DNA of 64,000 bases, taken from positions 372,001 to 436,000 of the forward strand of contig NZ_SORO01000001.1 of NCBI RefSeq assembly GCF_004368965.1, written 5' to 3'. Source of the DNA: Leptospira meyeri. Its GTDB lineage: Bacteria > Spirochaetota > Leptospiria > Leptospirales > Leptospiraceae. Numbering within the stretch: the first letter of the stretch is position 1; each line of letters begins with the position of its first letter. The notes beneath the pieces were generated by a model. It saw nothing but the letters and a program-made list of their open reading frames with translations. It made no database searches and was not told the origin of the DNA. The translations under genes and the position numbers were made by a program. Below, piece by piece: positions 30,898 through 40,898 of this stretch.

Positions 30898-32034
30898 ATG
30901 AATTCTAAATTTAAATTTCCAGTCGTTTTATATCCTATCCTTTTGGCTTTGGCATTATTCCTTTTGGATAAAATATTTTTTCTGCCAGTAATCGTTGAGA
31001 ACACGTATAGTTGGAAAAAAATTGAAAGAAAGTTTTATGAATTAAAAGAAGATCTTTATGAGGTGATGGTTGCGGAACAACAAAAGAATCCTTCTAAACA
31101 AATTGGTCTGATTTTAGGTAGTTCTCGGTCGGGTGAATTTGATTCTGATATGCTGGAATCATTTTTCCCTAATACAAATTCTTTTAATTTTGCAGCGCCG
31201 TTTGGCCCTCCCAGTTTTCAAGCATATTGGTTAGAACGAACTCTTAGTGCAAAATTGCCATTACGATATGTTCTCATTGAGGTTGATCCTCTTTTATTTT
31301 CACAGTCGGCCATTGAGTATTCTTTAAATGGATCGTATGACAATGGTTATGTTTTAAGTCAGATCGATTTATACAGAGCAAAAAATAAAAACCCTTGGGC
31401 TATCAATGCGAATGGATTTTCAACTGACGAAGTAGAAGTTTATTTTTTAAAGAAACTTTTTGCTTTGTATAAATACCCACTTGATCCTACAGCAATTAAA
31501 GCAAACAACAAAGAGATAGAAGTTGGCTTTTTTCCGGGTATGTCGGTTGGAATCACAGGTAAAGATCACAAGCGGAACTATATCGACAAAATTAAAATGG
31601 TGAATCGGGTTAAGTTTGGTGCCTTACCGAACGAAATCAAGTTTGCAAATATGGATGTGTTTTTAGAACGAGACGCAGAAGCCATGTACAATCAGTATTT
31701 AAGAGGACAGTCCCTAGCTCCCACACAGATATATTTTTTTAAGAAGATGCTTCATCTTTTAGAAGGTACGGGGATTCCTGTCATCATATATTTTCCTGCT
31801 GTCTCGGATGCCCTGAGAAAACGTATGTCTCAGGATGGGCTTTTAGAAAATTTTAATTCTGAGATTCTAAAGGCAGTGGAAAAGTCCAAAGAAGTTCCCA
31901 ATTCGAAATTTAAGGTGGTCGATCCCAATGTAGATCCACGTTGGGTTTGTAAAGACTTTGTGGATTCTCTCCATTTGAGTGGAGCTTGTTTCCCAAATTT
32001 ATTGCCAATTCTTTTTCCGAAAGAAGTTCGTTAG
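30898..32034 (+). CDS. DUF1574 family protein, partner of the MBOAT acyltransferase
   Basis: A 378-residue protein with an N-terminal membrane anchor (about 7-28). The motif LILGSSRSGEFDSDML (about 77) followed by PFGPPSFQAYW resembles the GxSxT block of SGNH-type acetyltransferase partners (AlgX/AlgJ-like, DltD-like), and DSLHLSG near the C-terminus could supply the Asp-His of such a site. It matches DUF1574, a family described from Leptospira. I infer it completes acetyl transfer to the polysaccharide outside the membrane. Its TAG stop overlaps the convergent J-like gene by 4 bases. Confidence 0.7.
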   Translation: MNSKFKFPVVLYPILLALALFLLDKIFFLPVIVENTYSWKKIERKFYELKEDLYEVMVAEQQKNPSKQIGLILGSSRSGEFDSDMLESFFPNTNSFNFAAPFGPPSFQAYWLERTLSAKLPLRYVLIEVDPLLFSQSAIEYSLNGSYDNGYVLSQIDLYRAKNKNPWAINANGFSTDEVEVYFLKKLFALYKYPLDPTAIKANNKEIEVGFFPGMSVGITGKDHKRNYIDKIKMVNRVKFGALPNEIKFANMDVFLERDAEAMYNQYLRGQSLAPTQIYFFKKMLHLLEGTGIPVIIYFPAVSDALRKRMSQDGLLENFNSEILKAVEKSKEVPNSKFKVVDPNVDPRWVCKDFVDSLHLSGACFPNLLPILFPKEVR

Positions 32035-32630
32035 TTTCTTTTTTCTTTCCTTTTTTCTAATTCCTTCCTGAGGAACCGGAAACGGAAAAAAAGATATCCG
32101 AGGGCACTGAGTATAAGAAAAATTCCAGAGCCCCAACCGGAAAACGAATCTAACCACAACTTTTCGGTTTCATGGGAATCCATTAAGAGGGAATGGGAAA
32201 GAACAAATCCCGAATATATTAGTAAATTCAAGACCATATAGATCGTGGTTTTTTTTAGAATCCAAAGTGTATCGCCCATTTCCTCACGGAACTTCGTAAA
32301 TTCTCCGAGAATTTCTTGATAGGTTTTGTTGTGGTTTAGTCTATATTGGTCGTACGCTTCTTCTATTTCGGGATCCTTTGCCTTTCCATCCAAAAGCACA
32401 AATTCAAAGTCGAGTTGAGAATCGTATTCCTTTCTTTTTTTTGGATCACTCAGGGTCAAAAATGCCTTCGTTAATTCGAGGATTTTCTCTCTAGCTTCGG
32501 GACTCCCTGGTGCTTGTAAACGTTCCCAGAACTCCAACTCCTTTTGGTATGTGGCTTCGATGGTTTCTTTTGTGGATTCTTTGCTCACCCCCAAAATTTC
32601 ATAAAAAGTTTCTCTTTTCGTCCGAGCCAT
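32031..32630 (-). CDS. Membrane protein with degenerate J-like domain
   Basis: About 199 residues. The N-terminal 65 residues have the J-domain plan ([22 protein letters not shown]..., then [21 protein letters not shown]), but the HPD motif needed to stimulate DnaK is absent; the loop reads QAPGSP. A linker and two TM helices (about 128-148 and 160-182) follow, with a basic C-terminus. It may recruit another protein to the membrane and not act as a Hsp70 co-chaperone. The ATG at 32630 follows AAAAGGTG; an in-frame GTG at 32636 is the alternative. Confidence 0.65.
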   Translation of the reverse strand: MARTKRETFYEILGVSKESTKETIEATYQKELEFWERLQAPGSPEAREKILELTKAFLTLSDPKKRKEYDSQLDFEFVLLDGKAKDPEIEEAYDQYRLNHNKTYQEILGEFTKFREEMGDTLWILKKTTIYMVLNLLIYSGFVLSHSLLMDSHETEKLWLDSFSGWGSGIFLILSALGYLFFRFRFLRKELEKRKEKRN

Positions 32631-32693
32631 ATACACCTTTTCATACTCATCTTCTTTGCTTTACAAGGAGATTTTCTGGAAAAACATATCATT

Positions 32694-34067
32694 ATGAACC
32701 CATCCTTGACTGAAACCCCAACCACTGACTTAATCCAACTTGGAAAGGTCTATGTGGAGACCTACGGGTGCCAAATGAATGAATACGATACCGGGATCGT
32801 CAAGGAGCTCTTTCGAAAGGAAAAATATGAGACTACGGAATCCGTAGAAGACAGCGATATCATTTTTTTAAACACCTGTGCGGTTCGTGAAAATGCCCAT
32901 GCAAAGATCTACGGAAGATTGCAGTCATTGGGTTATTTGAAGAAAAAAAATCCAAACTTAGTGATCGGAGTTCTTGGGTGTATGGCCCAGAATTTGGGGG
33001 AAGATTTGTTTCACCAGGAACTACCTCTCGATCTCATTGTAGGTCCCGATAATTACCGAACCTTACCTGAGCTCATTCAGAAAATTCGAGGAGGAGAGCG
33101 TGATGTTCAACTCACACGACTTTCACGAACCGAGACTTATGATGAATTGGAACCGAAGGTAGTGAATGGAATCCAAGCCTTTGTCACGATTATGAGAGGT
33201 TGTAATAATTTTTGTACTTTTTGCGTTGTCCCTTATACAAGAGGTAGGGAAAGAAGTCGGGAACCAGGCTCAATCATAACTGAAATTCAACAACTAGAAG
33301 CAATGGGTGTAAAACAAATTACATTACTTGGACAGAACGTAAATAGTTATTCTTTTGAAAGTACAGATTTCTGTAGCCTTGTTGAAAAAATTCTCGCGGA
33401 GACTACTGTGGAAAGAGTTCGTTTTACAAGTCCACATCCTAAGGACTTCCCTGATCATTTAATTTCCCTTATGGCAAAGGAAGAGAGGTTCTCTTCTCAA
33501 ATTCATATGCCGTTACAAGCTGGAAGTTCCAAAGTGCTTAGGGATATGAAACGTAGTTATACAAAAGAAGAGTATTTAGATTTGGTTGCTAGCATCCAAA
33601 GTAGAATTCCAGATATTGGGATTACCTCTGACATCATTGTTGGTTTTCCTGGTGAGACGGAAGAAGAATTTCAGGAAACCCTGGAAGTTGTCAAAAAAGT
33701 TAAATTTGATATGTCTTATATGTTTAAATACTCGGAAAGGGAAGGTACGATTGCAAAACGAAAGTTTATTGATGATGTACCTGAAGAAGTAAAGAGCAAA
33801 CGACTCATTGAACTTGTTGAACTACAAACAAAAATTTCTTTAGAAAAAAACCAATCTAAGATTGGTGCAACTTTCTCCGTGTTAGTTGAAAATACATCTA
33901 AAAAATCAAAACTAGAATTTTGTGGTCGTTCTCATTGCGGAAGAATGATTGTATTCCCAGTTCCGGAAGGTTCTTCCACAGATCCAGAAAATTGGATCGG
34001 AAAAACTGTCCAGGTTTTGATTGAATCAGCTACCAGTGCAACATTGAAAGGAAAACTCGTTGGCTAA
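32694..34067 (+). CDS. miaB: tRNA-2-methylthio-N6-dimethylallyladenosine synthase MiaB
   Basis: Radical SAM methylthiotransferase that adds the 2-methylthio group to i6A37 of tRNAs. The order is the N-terminal UPF0004 domain with three cluster cysteines ([27 protein letters not shown]), the radical SAM core with [12 protein letters not shown] (CxxxCxxC), and a C-terminal TRAM domain (from about residue 380). The ATG at 32694 gives 457 residues and the usual N-terminus. The AAGGAG lies about 23 bases upstream, farther than normal, so the exact start is unsure. It overlaps the next gene by 8 bases. Confidence 0.95.
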   Translation: MNPSLTETPTTDLIQLGKVYVETYGCQMNEYDTGIVKELFRKEKYETTESVEDSDIIFLNTCAVRENAHAKIYGRLQSLGYLKKKNPNLVIGVLGCMAQNLGEDLFHQELPLDLIVGPDNYRTLPELIQKIRGGERDVQLTRLSRTETYDELEPKVVNGIQAFVTIMRGCNNFCTFCVVPYTRGRERSREPGSIITEIQQLEAMGVKQITLLGQNVNSYSFESTDFCSLVEKILAETTVERVRFTSPHPKDFPDHLISLMAKEERFSSQIHMPLQAGSSKVLRDMKRSYTKEEYLDLVASIQSRIPDIGITSDIIVGFPGETEEEFQETLEVVKKVKFDMSYMFKYSEREGTIAKRKFIDDVPEEVKSKRLIELVELQTKISLEKNQSKIGATFSVLVENTSKKSKLEFCGRSHCGRMIVFPVPEGSSTDPENWIGKTVQVLIESATSATLKGKLVG

Positions 34068-35652
34068 ACAAGTTGACCTTCGCACTGTAAGAGTCTTCTC
34101 GAAAGATGACCTACCACCGGATTTTATGGTGGATACAGACCGTTTGGGAAAATGGAAGCGGTTTAAACCATCCATTCTAAGAATTTATATTCTTAAAGAA
34201 ATCCTAAGTCCTTTTCTTGTCGCACTTTCTTTTTTTACGATGATTTATATGGCAGTGGCCATTCAGAAAATGATTGGACTCTTTGTGGGAAAGGGTGTCG
34301 ATTTTTTTCGTCTTTTGGACTATATGGGATATGTTTTTGGTAACACACTTCCAATGACGATTCCTATGGCGTGTTTGATGTCAGGGATCATGGCTGCGGG
34401 TCGTTTGTCAGGAGATTCTGAAATTACAGCCATGCGGGCTTCCGGTGTTTCTTTCCCTTATATTTATTCTAACTTTCTTGTTTTTGGGTTTCTCATGACT
34501 TTGATTGTTGGTTATCTAAATTTTTATCTCGGACCAGAAAACACTCGTAAGATGAAGGATTTTGATAACTGGATTGCTACATACAATCCTCTACTTGCAA
34601 TCCAACCTGGCCAATTTTCCGGAGACAAAACCCAGGACTTTTTTTCAGAAAAAGGTAGAACTATGTATTCTGGTGGAATTGATGCCGATGGAAATTTAAG
34701 TAACGTTCAAATCCGGGAATGGGCAATCTCTGCTGATGGAACAGACTTTATTATGGTAAATAATTTAGCTGTTCCGATGGGTGGATCTCGTATGTTACAA
34801 ATCATCAATGCCAAAGAAGGTTTGTTAGTTGAGAAAAAGAACTTAAGTGGGGAGTATGAAAAGTCTGTTCGTCTGCGAAAAGGTTATGTAATCGAATGGG
34901 ATCCAGAAACGAATGCCATTGGAGTAACCAATTTTATGGATGGAGAAATGGACTACAATACTCCAGCTAAAAAGGATACAAAAACTTTGAGTATCAACGT
35001 AAAGCCAGACACCTTTTCCTTACCTATGCTGATTGAAATACGAAATGCAATCGAATCAGAAGGTTTAGAAAACATTCCTGGTTTGGAAATTTTGAAAGAA
35101 TATGGTTTATCGATCAAAGGTGTCGGTGGCTTAAAACAAATGGTGGAGCAGTTTAAGTATGAATTACTCATGGGGGCAACCAGTGGTAACCAAGAAGAGA
35201 TGGCTCAAAAATTTGCCTTATTTACTCAACTTTCGGAATTGCTCAATGAATCAAAGAAAACACTCACTGGTTTTAATGTAGAAATCCATAAACGATTTGC
35301 TACCCCGCTTTCCTGCCAGATTTTTTTCTTTTTGTCTTTTCCATTAGGTTTAGTTGTCAAACGTTCGGGAAAGGGAATGAGTTTTACCCTTGCCGTTATC
35401 TTTCTATTAATTTATTATACGTTTTTTATTTTTGGATCGGGAATTTCTTACAAGGAAAATGTCCCCGACTGGGTTGGACCTTGGTCGGCTAATATTGTGA
35501 TTGCCACACTTTCCATCTACATTATGATTTCGCGGACCGACGCCAAATTGCCTGAGTCAATCCGTAGCCGATTGGGTTTTTATTTCCGATTTCGGGACCT
35601 TTTGGATGAGAGGATAGAACTTGTAAAAAATCGATTCCGAAAACCCAAATAA
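34060..35652 (+). CDS. LptF/LptG (YjgP/YjgQ) family permease
   Basis: A 530-residue inner-membrane protein, likely the permease part of the LPS export ABC transporter. It has an N-terminal extension of about 40 residues, three TM helices ([17 protein letters not shown] onward), a conserved cytoplasmic coupling segment ([22 protein letters not shown] cut by motif EITAMRASG), a long periplasmic jelly roll, and three C-terminal TM helices. It is longer than the usual 360 residues because of extra sequence around 300-400. The TTG start overlaps miaB. It could be LptF or LptG; a second permease is not in this window. Confidence 0.82.
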   Translation: MAKQVDLRTVRVFSKDDLPPDFMVDTDRLGKWKRFKPSILRIYILKEILSPFLVALSFFTMIYMAVAIQKMIGLFVGKGVDFFRLLDYMGYVFGNTLPMTIPMACLMSGIMAAGRLSGDSEITAMRASGVSFPYIYSNFLVFGFLMTLIVGYLNFYLGPENTRKMKDFDNWIATYNPLLAIQPGQFSGDKTQDFFSEKGRTMYSGGIDADGNLSNVQIREWAISADGTDFIMVNNLAVPMGGSRMLQIINAKEGLLVEKKNLSGEYEKSVRLRKGYVIEWDPETNAIGVTNFMDGEMDYNTPAKKDTKTLSINVKPDTFSLPMLIEIRNAIESEGLENIPGLEILKEYGLSIKGVGGLKQMVEQFKYELLMGATSGNQEEMAQKFALFTQLSELLNESKKTLTGFNVEIHKRFATPLSCQIFFFLSFPLGLVVKRSGKGMSFTLAVIFLLIYYTFFIFGSGISYKENVPDWVGPWSANIVIATLSIYIMISRTDAKLPESIRSRLGFYFRFRDLLDERIELVKNRFRKPK

Positions 35653-35660
35653 GACAAAAT

Positions 35661-36554
35661 TTGCTAGAAAATTCCCCTTACTACGGTCCTATAGAATCAG
35701 TAGTTGTGCACAGGAGATCTGATTTGAAAACTTCTTACATTTGGAATATTTCTAAAGGACGACCTTTTCCGGTAGAGCTTTGGAAACATTCAAAGATCAA
35801 AGTTCAAGTCAACCAAATGCAGTTGGACGAATTGGATCGAATTACGATTGGTCCGAATGATATTCATATTTTATTCCTTCAAGTTTCTCTTGCGGAATGG
35901 AAACAAATCCAATCTACTGTTTCGTCCTCCTTTGAAGCCAATCCGTTTGTTTGTTTAATTTTGATTTCTACGGAAGATGGGGTAACTCAGATTCAGGAAA
36001 TGGTAGAAGGTCATTCAAAGTATTTAGTTTTAGAAAATCCACTTCATGTGAGAGAACTGAGAATGATTTTGGATCGAACCATCCAATCAGAATCGTACAA
36101 AGCTGCCGCCTTAGACATTGGAAATTCATGTTTAGAAAATGTTGGTTTTTTTGAAGGAGTGTTTTCTTTAGCTCACCAGGAATATGAAGAATCTAAAAAA
36201 GAAAATGAGGCACTTCGTTCCATCCTGAAATATGAAGAACTTGTCAAACGTTCCCAAGCAGGAATTAATACGGCATTGGATAAAGTGAACGACATGAAAA
36301 ATCAAGAATTGATTGAGCTTCATGCGCGTGTGAAGGCAAGCCAACAGTTGGATGAACTTAGAAAAAAAGAGTTGAAACAGGCTCTTGAATTACAAAAAGC
36401 AACAGAACAAGTGTTAAACTATTCTCGAATTGAAGAGATGAACCTGGACAAAATACTTAGGGCACAAGATAGGCTTTTTGAATATACAGAACAAGAAATT
36501 AAAGAACTTGTCGAAGAAAATAGAGCTTTAAAAAAGAAATTAGGAATGTCTTAA
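35661..36554 (+). CDS. Coiled-coil protein with receiver-like N-terminal domain, hypothetical
   Basis: A 297-residue protein from a TTG start 8 bases after the permease. The first 140 residues have alternating strands and helices ending in LVLENPLHVRELRMIL, which recalls the end of a response-regulator receiver domain, but no phosphoacceptor Asp pattern is clear. Residues about 175-297 are a long coiled coil (E/K/L/Q-rich). I do not recognise the family. Its role is unknown; it may be a cytoplasmic scaffold linked with envelope transport by its neighbour. Confidence 0.6.
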   Translation: MLENSPYYGPIESVVVHRRSDLKTSYIWNISKGRPFPVELWKHSKIKVQVNQMQLDELDRITIGPNDIHILFLQVSLAEWKQIQSTVSSSFEANPFVCLILISTEDGVTQIQEMVEGHSKYLVLENPLHVRELRMILDRTIQSESYKAAALDIGNSCLENVGFFEGVFSLAHQEYEESKKENEALRSILKYEELVKRSQAGINTALDKVNDMKNQELIELHARVKASQQLDELRKKELKQALELQKATEQVLNYSRIEEMNLDKILRAQDRLFEYTEQEIKELVEENRALKKKLGMS

Positions 36555-37357
36555 AAATCCCTTCCAACTTTTTCCTCTATGGTTGCGTATTCTTTTGAAT
36601 CGCGACCGTAGTGGATTTCTGCAAATCGTAATAAATGTTTTTTCTTTAGTTCTTTAAACTCATAGTAGAGTTCTTGGTTTTTAGATCGTAAGGCAGTTTG
36701 TTCCATTTTTTCATAAGCGAGTGAAAGCAAACGGTGTGGCTCAGCCTCAGCTTCGTTTTTGGAAGAAAGCTCCATATAGCGATGTGCAAAATCAATTACC
36801 TGTAGATAATTTTTAAAAGCTTCTTGGTGTTTGATATATTCTCTATAAATTCCAGATTTTAAATCTAAATAAGACGCACTTTCTTTTACTTTTGGATTTT
36901 CAATTTTATCCAATAGATTCATGGCTTTCACAAGTCGGCTCACCGTTTGTGATCGTAAATCAAAGATTTGTTTCTGAAATTCTTTTTCTTTGTTTTCCTT
37001 TCTAATCTGTTTTTGCCATTCATATCTGTCTTCATAATAGACCTCTTTTTTGAAATCTTCTCTGCGTTTATCGATATTTTTTCTGCCAGACTCAAAAGAT
37101 TCAATGGCGGATGAATATTCCTTGTTCGCGTCTTGCCAGCGTTTTTGGGAATTTTTTTCATCGACTAAGTTTAAGACGGGAATTGTTTCCAATCGTTCGG
37201 AATTTTCTCCCCAAGGGGAACCAGATTCGGGAGTGGTGGGAAGAATGGACTCCACCCGATTTTCAGTAGAAGATGACTGATTTGGTTCTTTGGAACTAAC
37301 AGGAAAGGTTCCTAGGAAAATCAAAGAAATCCATAAAAATAGGATAGGAAATTTCAT
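36551..37357 (-). CDS. Exported helical protein, hypothetical
   Basis: A 268-residue protein with a signal peptide (about 1-22), a Ser/Pro-rich linker (23-60), then a long, highly charged helical region with TPR-like spacing (for example YLDLKSGIYREYIKHQEAF and LLSLAYEKMEQTAL). No catalytic motif is seen. Exported all-helical proteins of similar size form the Leptospira flagellar sheath (FcpA/FcpB), but I cannot confirm that relation from sequence. It converges on the coiled-coil gene with a 4-base overlap. Confidence 0.6.
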   Translation of the reverse strand: MKFPILFLWISLIFLGTFPVSSKEPNQSSSTENRVESILPTTPESGSPWGENSERLETIPVLNLVDEKNSQKRWQDANKEYSSAIESFESGRKNIDKRREDFKKEVYYEDRYEWQKQIRKENKEKEFQKQIFDLRSQTVSRLVKAMNLLDKIENPKVKESASYLDLKSGIYREYIKHQEAFKNYLQVIDFAHRYMELSSKNEAEAEPHRLLSLAYEKMEQTALRSKNQELYYEFKELKKKHLLRFAEIHYGRDSKEYATIEEKVGRDF

Positions 37358-37429
37358 TTACAGGGAAACTTTCCTTGAATCCTAGATATTGGCAAGAACT
37401 ATCATTCTATGGTACTAATTCAAAGAAAA

Positions 37430-37864
37430 ATGGAGATCACAAAAAAGATCGTCCTCATTGCTCATGACAATCGAAAAGAAGATTTATTGGATTGGGTAAA
37501 ATACAATAAAGGCACATTAAGCAAACACCATCTATCAGCTACAGGAACCACAGGAAAATTAATTCATGAACAAATTGGTCTTCCTGTATTTCGATTCATT
37601 TCTGGACCACTTGGTGGTGACCAACAAATCGGATCAAAAATTGTTGAAGACGGAATTGATTTTATGGTTTTTTTCTGGGATCCACTCTCCGCCCAACCAC
37701 ATGACCCGGATGTAAAGGCCTTACTTCGAATTGCAGTATTGTATAATATTCCAATGGCTTGTAACAGGTCCAGCGCTGATTTTTTGATCTCTTCTCCTTT
37801 AATGGAAAGAGAATACAGTCGCCAATTGATTGATTACGGATCAAGAATACCTGCAAAAAATTAG
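37430..37864 (+). CDS. mgsA: Methylglyoxal synthase
   Basis: Converts dihydroxyacetone phosphate to methylglyoxal and phosphate, a bypass that relieves sugar-phosphate stress. About 144 residues. Motifs seen: IVLIAHDNRK, TGTTGKL (phosphate binding), SGPLGGDQQIG (catalytic Asp), FFWDPLSAQPHDPDVKALLR (catalytic His-Asp region) and CNRSSADFL. The ATG at 37430 gives the usual N-terminus; an in-frame ATG at 37409 would add 7 residues. It overlaps the convergent SRPBCC gene by 24 bases. Confidence 0.95.
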   Translation: MEITKKIVLIAHDNRKEDLLDWVKYNKGTLSKHHLSATGTTGKLIHEQIGLPVFRFISGPLGGDQQIGSKIVEDGIDFMVFFWDPLSAQPHDPDVKALLRIAVLYNIPMACNRSSADFLISSPLMEREYSRQLIDYGSRIPAKN

Positions 37865-38317
37865 TTTGGATTTCACTCCAAAGTGTTTTGCAGTTAGTTC
37901 ATGTCGTTTCCGAAACATCAAATAAAGAAAGGGGAAAATAAAAATTCGAGATAAAGGCCAAAGGTAAAAATTAATTTTGATTTCTTCTGATAGGATACAT
38001 GAGTTTTCTCCATCTGTTCCATCTAAAAACAGATGGGTATGTTGGAATTTTAAGAATGGACCTTTCTCTTGGTTATCTACAAAAAAGTGGTTCTTTTCAT
38101 ATGCTGTATGTCTCGCAATCCAAATCGTTTTCCAAAAAGGTAAGATGCTAATATTAAGAATTACTTCTTCGCCAATGGCTAAAGATTTTGGAGCTTGAAG
38201 GACTTCTATTCCTTTTATACCACCGACTAAGGATTGAAAACCAATTGGTTCTTCGTGGAATCGAAAGAGTTTTTCTTTATTGATTGGAAACTTTGAACGA
38301 TAGATAAATGTATTCAT
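37841..38317 (-). CDS. SRPBCC-fold (START/Bet v1-like) protein
   Basis: A 158-residue protein with the SRPBCC helix-grip layout: MNTFIYRSKFPINKEKLFRFH (first strand and helix), GIEVLQAPKSLAIGEEVIL, a FKFQHTHLFL-like strand, and a long C-terminal helix ending FRKRHELTAKHFG. Family members bind hydrophobic ligands; several in other bacteria sit near redox or epimerase genes. The ligand here is unknown. Confidence 0.7.
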   Translation of the reverse strand: MNTFIYRSKFPINKEKLFRFHEEPIGFQSLVGGIKGIEVLQAPKSLAIGEEVILNISILPFWKTIWIARHTAYEKNHFFVDNQEKGPFLKFQHTHLFLDGTDGENSCILSEEIKINFYLWPLSRIFIFPFLYLMFRKRHELTAKHFGVKSKLIFCRYS

Positions 38318-38344
38318 GGTAATTAGAATGGGATCAAAAGTTAA

Positions 38345-38905
38345 ATGATCTGGTTTTCCTTTAAAAAAAAGAAAGGGAAATTAATAATTTCCGACGATGC
38401 CCGAAAAAGAATTTTTGAGGAATCAAATCAGTTGGGAAAACCGCAAATTTTATTAATAGAAATTAAAAGGAATCAAGAAGGTCTTGGCTCTGTATTTGTC
38501 GGGTTTAATGCTAAAAATTCCTCTGAAACAGGAGAAGTCCGTTTTGTCAACAAAGAAGATGAAACTCTCTTGTCTCATGGAGAACTGAAGTTTGAATCTG
38601 GAAAATTTTATTTTTATCCGAATATCGATTTAGAATGGAAAAATACAACTCGCCCCAACATACATAAATTAGTTGCTAATTATGAGTTTTCTAAGGAACC
38701 AATTTATTTAGAAGCAAAGGATTTCTTTCGTTTGCGGCCAATTTTGCACGAATGTTTTCATAGAGAAGGGGTTCAATCTCTTTATTTCAAAGGGAATCTT
38801 TGCCAGTTAGAAATTCCAAATTTTACCAAAGAAAAAGAGGAACAAATTTCAGAGGATCTTCTTACTTATCTTTCTTCTCTTTATTTGAGTCCGTGGAAAG
38901 AATGA
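38345..38905 (+). CDS. Hypothetical protein resembling a cysteine-less A-type carrier (IscA-like)
   Basis: A 186-residue protein. The N-terminal 100 residues follow the HesB/IscA pattern (ISDDARKRIFEES, then GKPQILLIEIKRN, then VFVGFN), but the three cluster-binding cysteines are missing. The C-terminal part (LRPILHECFHREGVQSLYFKGNLCQLEI) has the strand order of a NifU-type domain with only one Cys in place of CxxC. It is possibly a decayed NfuA-like protein. The assignment is tentative. It overlaps the convergent TPR gene by 44 bases. Confidence 0.5.
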   Translation: MIWFSFKKKKGKLIISDDARKRIFEESNQLGKPQILLIEIKRNQEGLGSVFVGFNAKNSSETGEVRFVNKEDETLLSHGELKFESGKFYFYPNIDLEWKNTTRPNIHKLVANYEFSKEPIYLEAKDFFRLRPILHECFHREGVQSLYFKGNLCQLEIPNFTKEKEEQISEDLLTYLSSLYLSPWKE

Positions 38906-40898
38906 CACTGTCTCCAGTTGCCAATTCTTTTTCCCACCCGCGAACACTTGGTTTCACTGATGAAATGGATTTTCCAAGTTCCGTGATTTCACCTTGGAAG
39001 ATTGGGTTTCCCTTTCTCTGGAATTCTAACTTTGAGTCTTTTTTTAATCCGTCATCTTTTCCAAGAGATACAATGACCTCATCTTTTTTGACCTTTAGTA
39101 TTTTCCCTTCTTTGGGAAGTAAGTCTCTGATACGTTCACCAATCCTATGAATGACGGTTGGCAAACTATCTCTCCCTCTTTGGTTTGTGGACCAAGTAAC
39201 AATATCACGTAAACTGTTTCTATCATAGACAGAGACATCAATGCGAATATCTCCGTCATTGATTTTATACTTTCCGTGAACTATATAACGTATTTTGGTC
39301 GCATTTTTTCTTCTTGAGTCTAGCAGATGTAAATTGTCAATCGCAAAGGGTAATGTTTGGGAAAAGGGATGGTAACTCATTTCTTTGAGTAATCCCCGAA
39401 TATGTTTGAATTCATCTCCATCTACAACTCGTACCATTTGCATTTGTTTTAAATTGTAACGCAACGCTTCTGACAACAATCTTCCCGCCTGTAAATGATA
39501 TGGAAATGGCAAACTTGATTCCATATCAAAAACATACACCTCTGGACTGTAACGTACGGTATTATCTAAAACTGCATTCGGATCGATTTGCAGATAACCT
39601 TCGCGAAACTCTAATGATTCTTTTAGATTTTTAATAGAAAATTCCAATTTGTTTTGAAGTTTGAAGGAGTTCGGATCTTCTTCTCTAAGTCTTAATAATA
39701 AGTTTGTATATTTGACTGATTCCCCTGTCTGGTTATAAAATTCCAAAAGTTCTTTTCTAATCACAGGAGTTTGTGGGCTCAGATCTCTAGCACGTTTTAG
39801 ATGGAACAAAGAACTTTTATGGTATAACGAATGTTTTTCGGAGTAAAAACGGTCTCTCCTGTAATCACCTAATTCTCTTCTTAGTTTTGACTCTTCCTTT
39901 TCATTCGAAATTGTATATTCCTCCGCTTCAAATCTTAGGATTTCATCCAAATCATCTAATTGTAGAGCTCTTCGATAATGATATGTAGCAAATTTCGTTT
40001 CTCCTAACTCCCAGGCCAAATTGGCTTCAATGCTATGGTAAAGTTGGTTTTCTGGAAATTCTCTCGCTAATTCATAGATGGTTCTAAATGCTTTTCTTTT
40101 GACTTCCTTATCACCATTTAGATTGGATAAAATGATATCGTGGTAAACCGAATAAAAACGAGCATCTTCTCCTTTTGGATCTAGGTTTAAGGAATTCTGC
40201 AATGAGTCTTGAACTGAGGACAAAACCGCCTTTAATTGGTTAGGATAAAAGTAGTTTTGATACAAAAGAACTTTTGCTTTGAAAGCAAAACCCTCTGGAT
40301 CATTTGGTTCCTTTTTGGAATAGGCATCGATTGCATTGTAAGAGTCTGTATAATTCTGCTTTGTAAAATACAATTCAGCTAACATACGTACCAAGTCGGA
40401 AGGCTCTTCTAATCGTTTAGACAAAGTGTTAATTTTGTAAATTGCCGAATCAAGTTTCCCTTGTTTTTGGAGAGATTTTGCTTCTGTAATTCGTAATGTT
40501 GTATTATTTGGGAATTCAACAAGCAATGGATCAATTAACTTTGATATCCCCAAAAAATCGGAATCAAGAAGGTATATTTCGCAAAGACCTGTGACTGCCG
40601 GAATATGTTTTGGTTCTCTATCCAAAATTTCCAGATAGAATTTTTTACTTTCGCGAAAAGCTCCCAATTGAAAACTACAATTAGCCACACCGAGTTTTGC
40701 ATCAATTGAGTTGCGATTTTTTTGTAATGCAGATTGATAAAATTGAATCGCCTTGCGGCAGTTATGTTCGTTTTGATACCTGTTTCCTTCTGCAATATCT
40801 TCAAGAGTGGTTGATTCCGCAAATAGAACCGAAGCAAAAATTAAAACGCCAAACTTGAGGCTGTATCTGTAAAAGTATTTAACGAGGTTCTGGAACAA
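38862..40898 (-). CDS. Exported TPR-repeat protein
   Basis: About 678 residues: signal peptide (about 10-27, FGVLIFASVLFAES), then eight or more TPR units (CRKAIQFYQSALQKNRNSID and similar) over about 30-450, and a C-terminal alpha/beta region with LRYNLKQMQMVRVVDGDEF and IRYIVHGKYKI. This last part resembles proteins that assemble an envelope lipoprotein (CsgG/LpoB-like strand order), then a beta domain. I choose TTG at 40898 because AAGGAGG sits 5 bases upstream; an ATG at 40913 lacks that spacing. It overlaps the NHL-protein stop by 20 bases, so the two are translationally coupled. Confidence 0.68.
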   Translation of the reverse strand: MFQNLVKYFYRYSLKFGVLIFASVLFAESTTLEDIAEGNRYQNEHNCRKAIQFYQSALQKNRNSIDAKLGVANCSFQLGAFRESKKFYLEILDREPKHIPAVTGLCEIYLLDSDFLGISKLIDPLLVEFPNNTTLRITEAKSLQKQGKLDSAIYKINTLSKRLEEPSDLVRMLAELYFTKQNYTDSYNAIDAYSKKEPNDPEGFAFKAKVLLYQNYFYPNQLKAVLSSVQDSLQNSLNLDPKGEDARFYSVYHDIILSNLNGDKEVKRKAFRTIYELAREFPENQLYHSIEANLAWELGETKFATYHYRRALQLDDLDEILRFEAEEYTISNEKEESKLRRELGDYRRDRFYSEKHSLYHKSSLFHLKRARDLSPQTPVIRKELLEFYNQTGESVKYTNLLLRLREEDPNSFKLQNKLEFSIKNLKESLEFREGYLQIDPNAVLDNTVRYSPEVYVFDMESSLPFPYHLQAGRLLSEALRYNLKQMQMVRVVDGDEFKHIRGLLKEMSYHPFSQTLPFAIDNLHLLDSRRKNATKIRYIVHGKYKINDGDIRIDVSVYDRNSLRDIVTWSTNQRGRDSLPTVIHRIGERIRDLLPKEGKILKVKKDEVIVSLGKDDGLKKDSKLEFQRKGNPIFQGEITELGKSISSVKPSVRGWEKELATGDSVILSTDSNKEKKDK

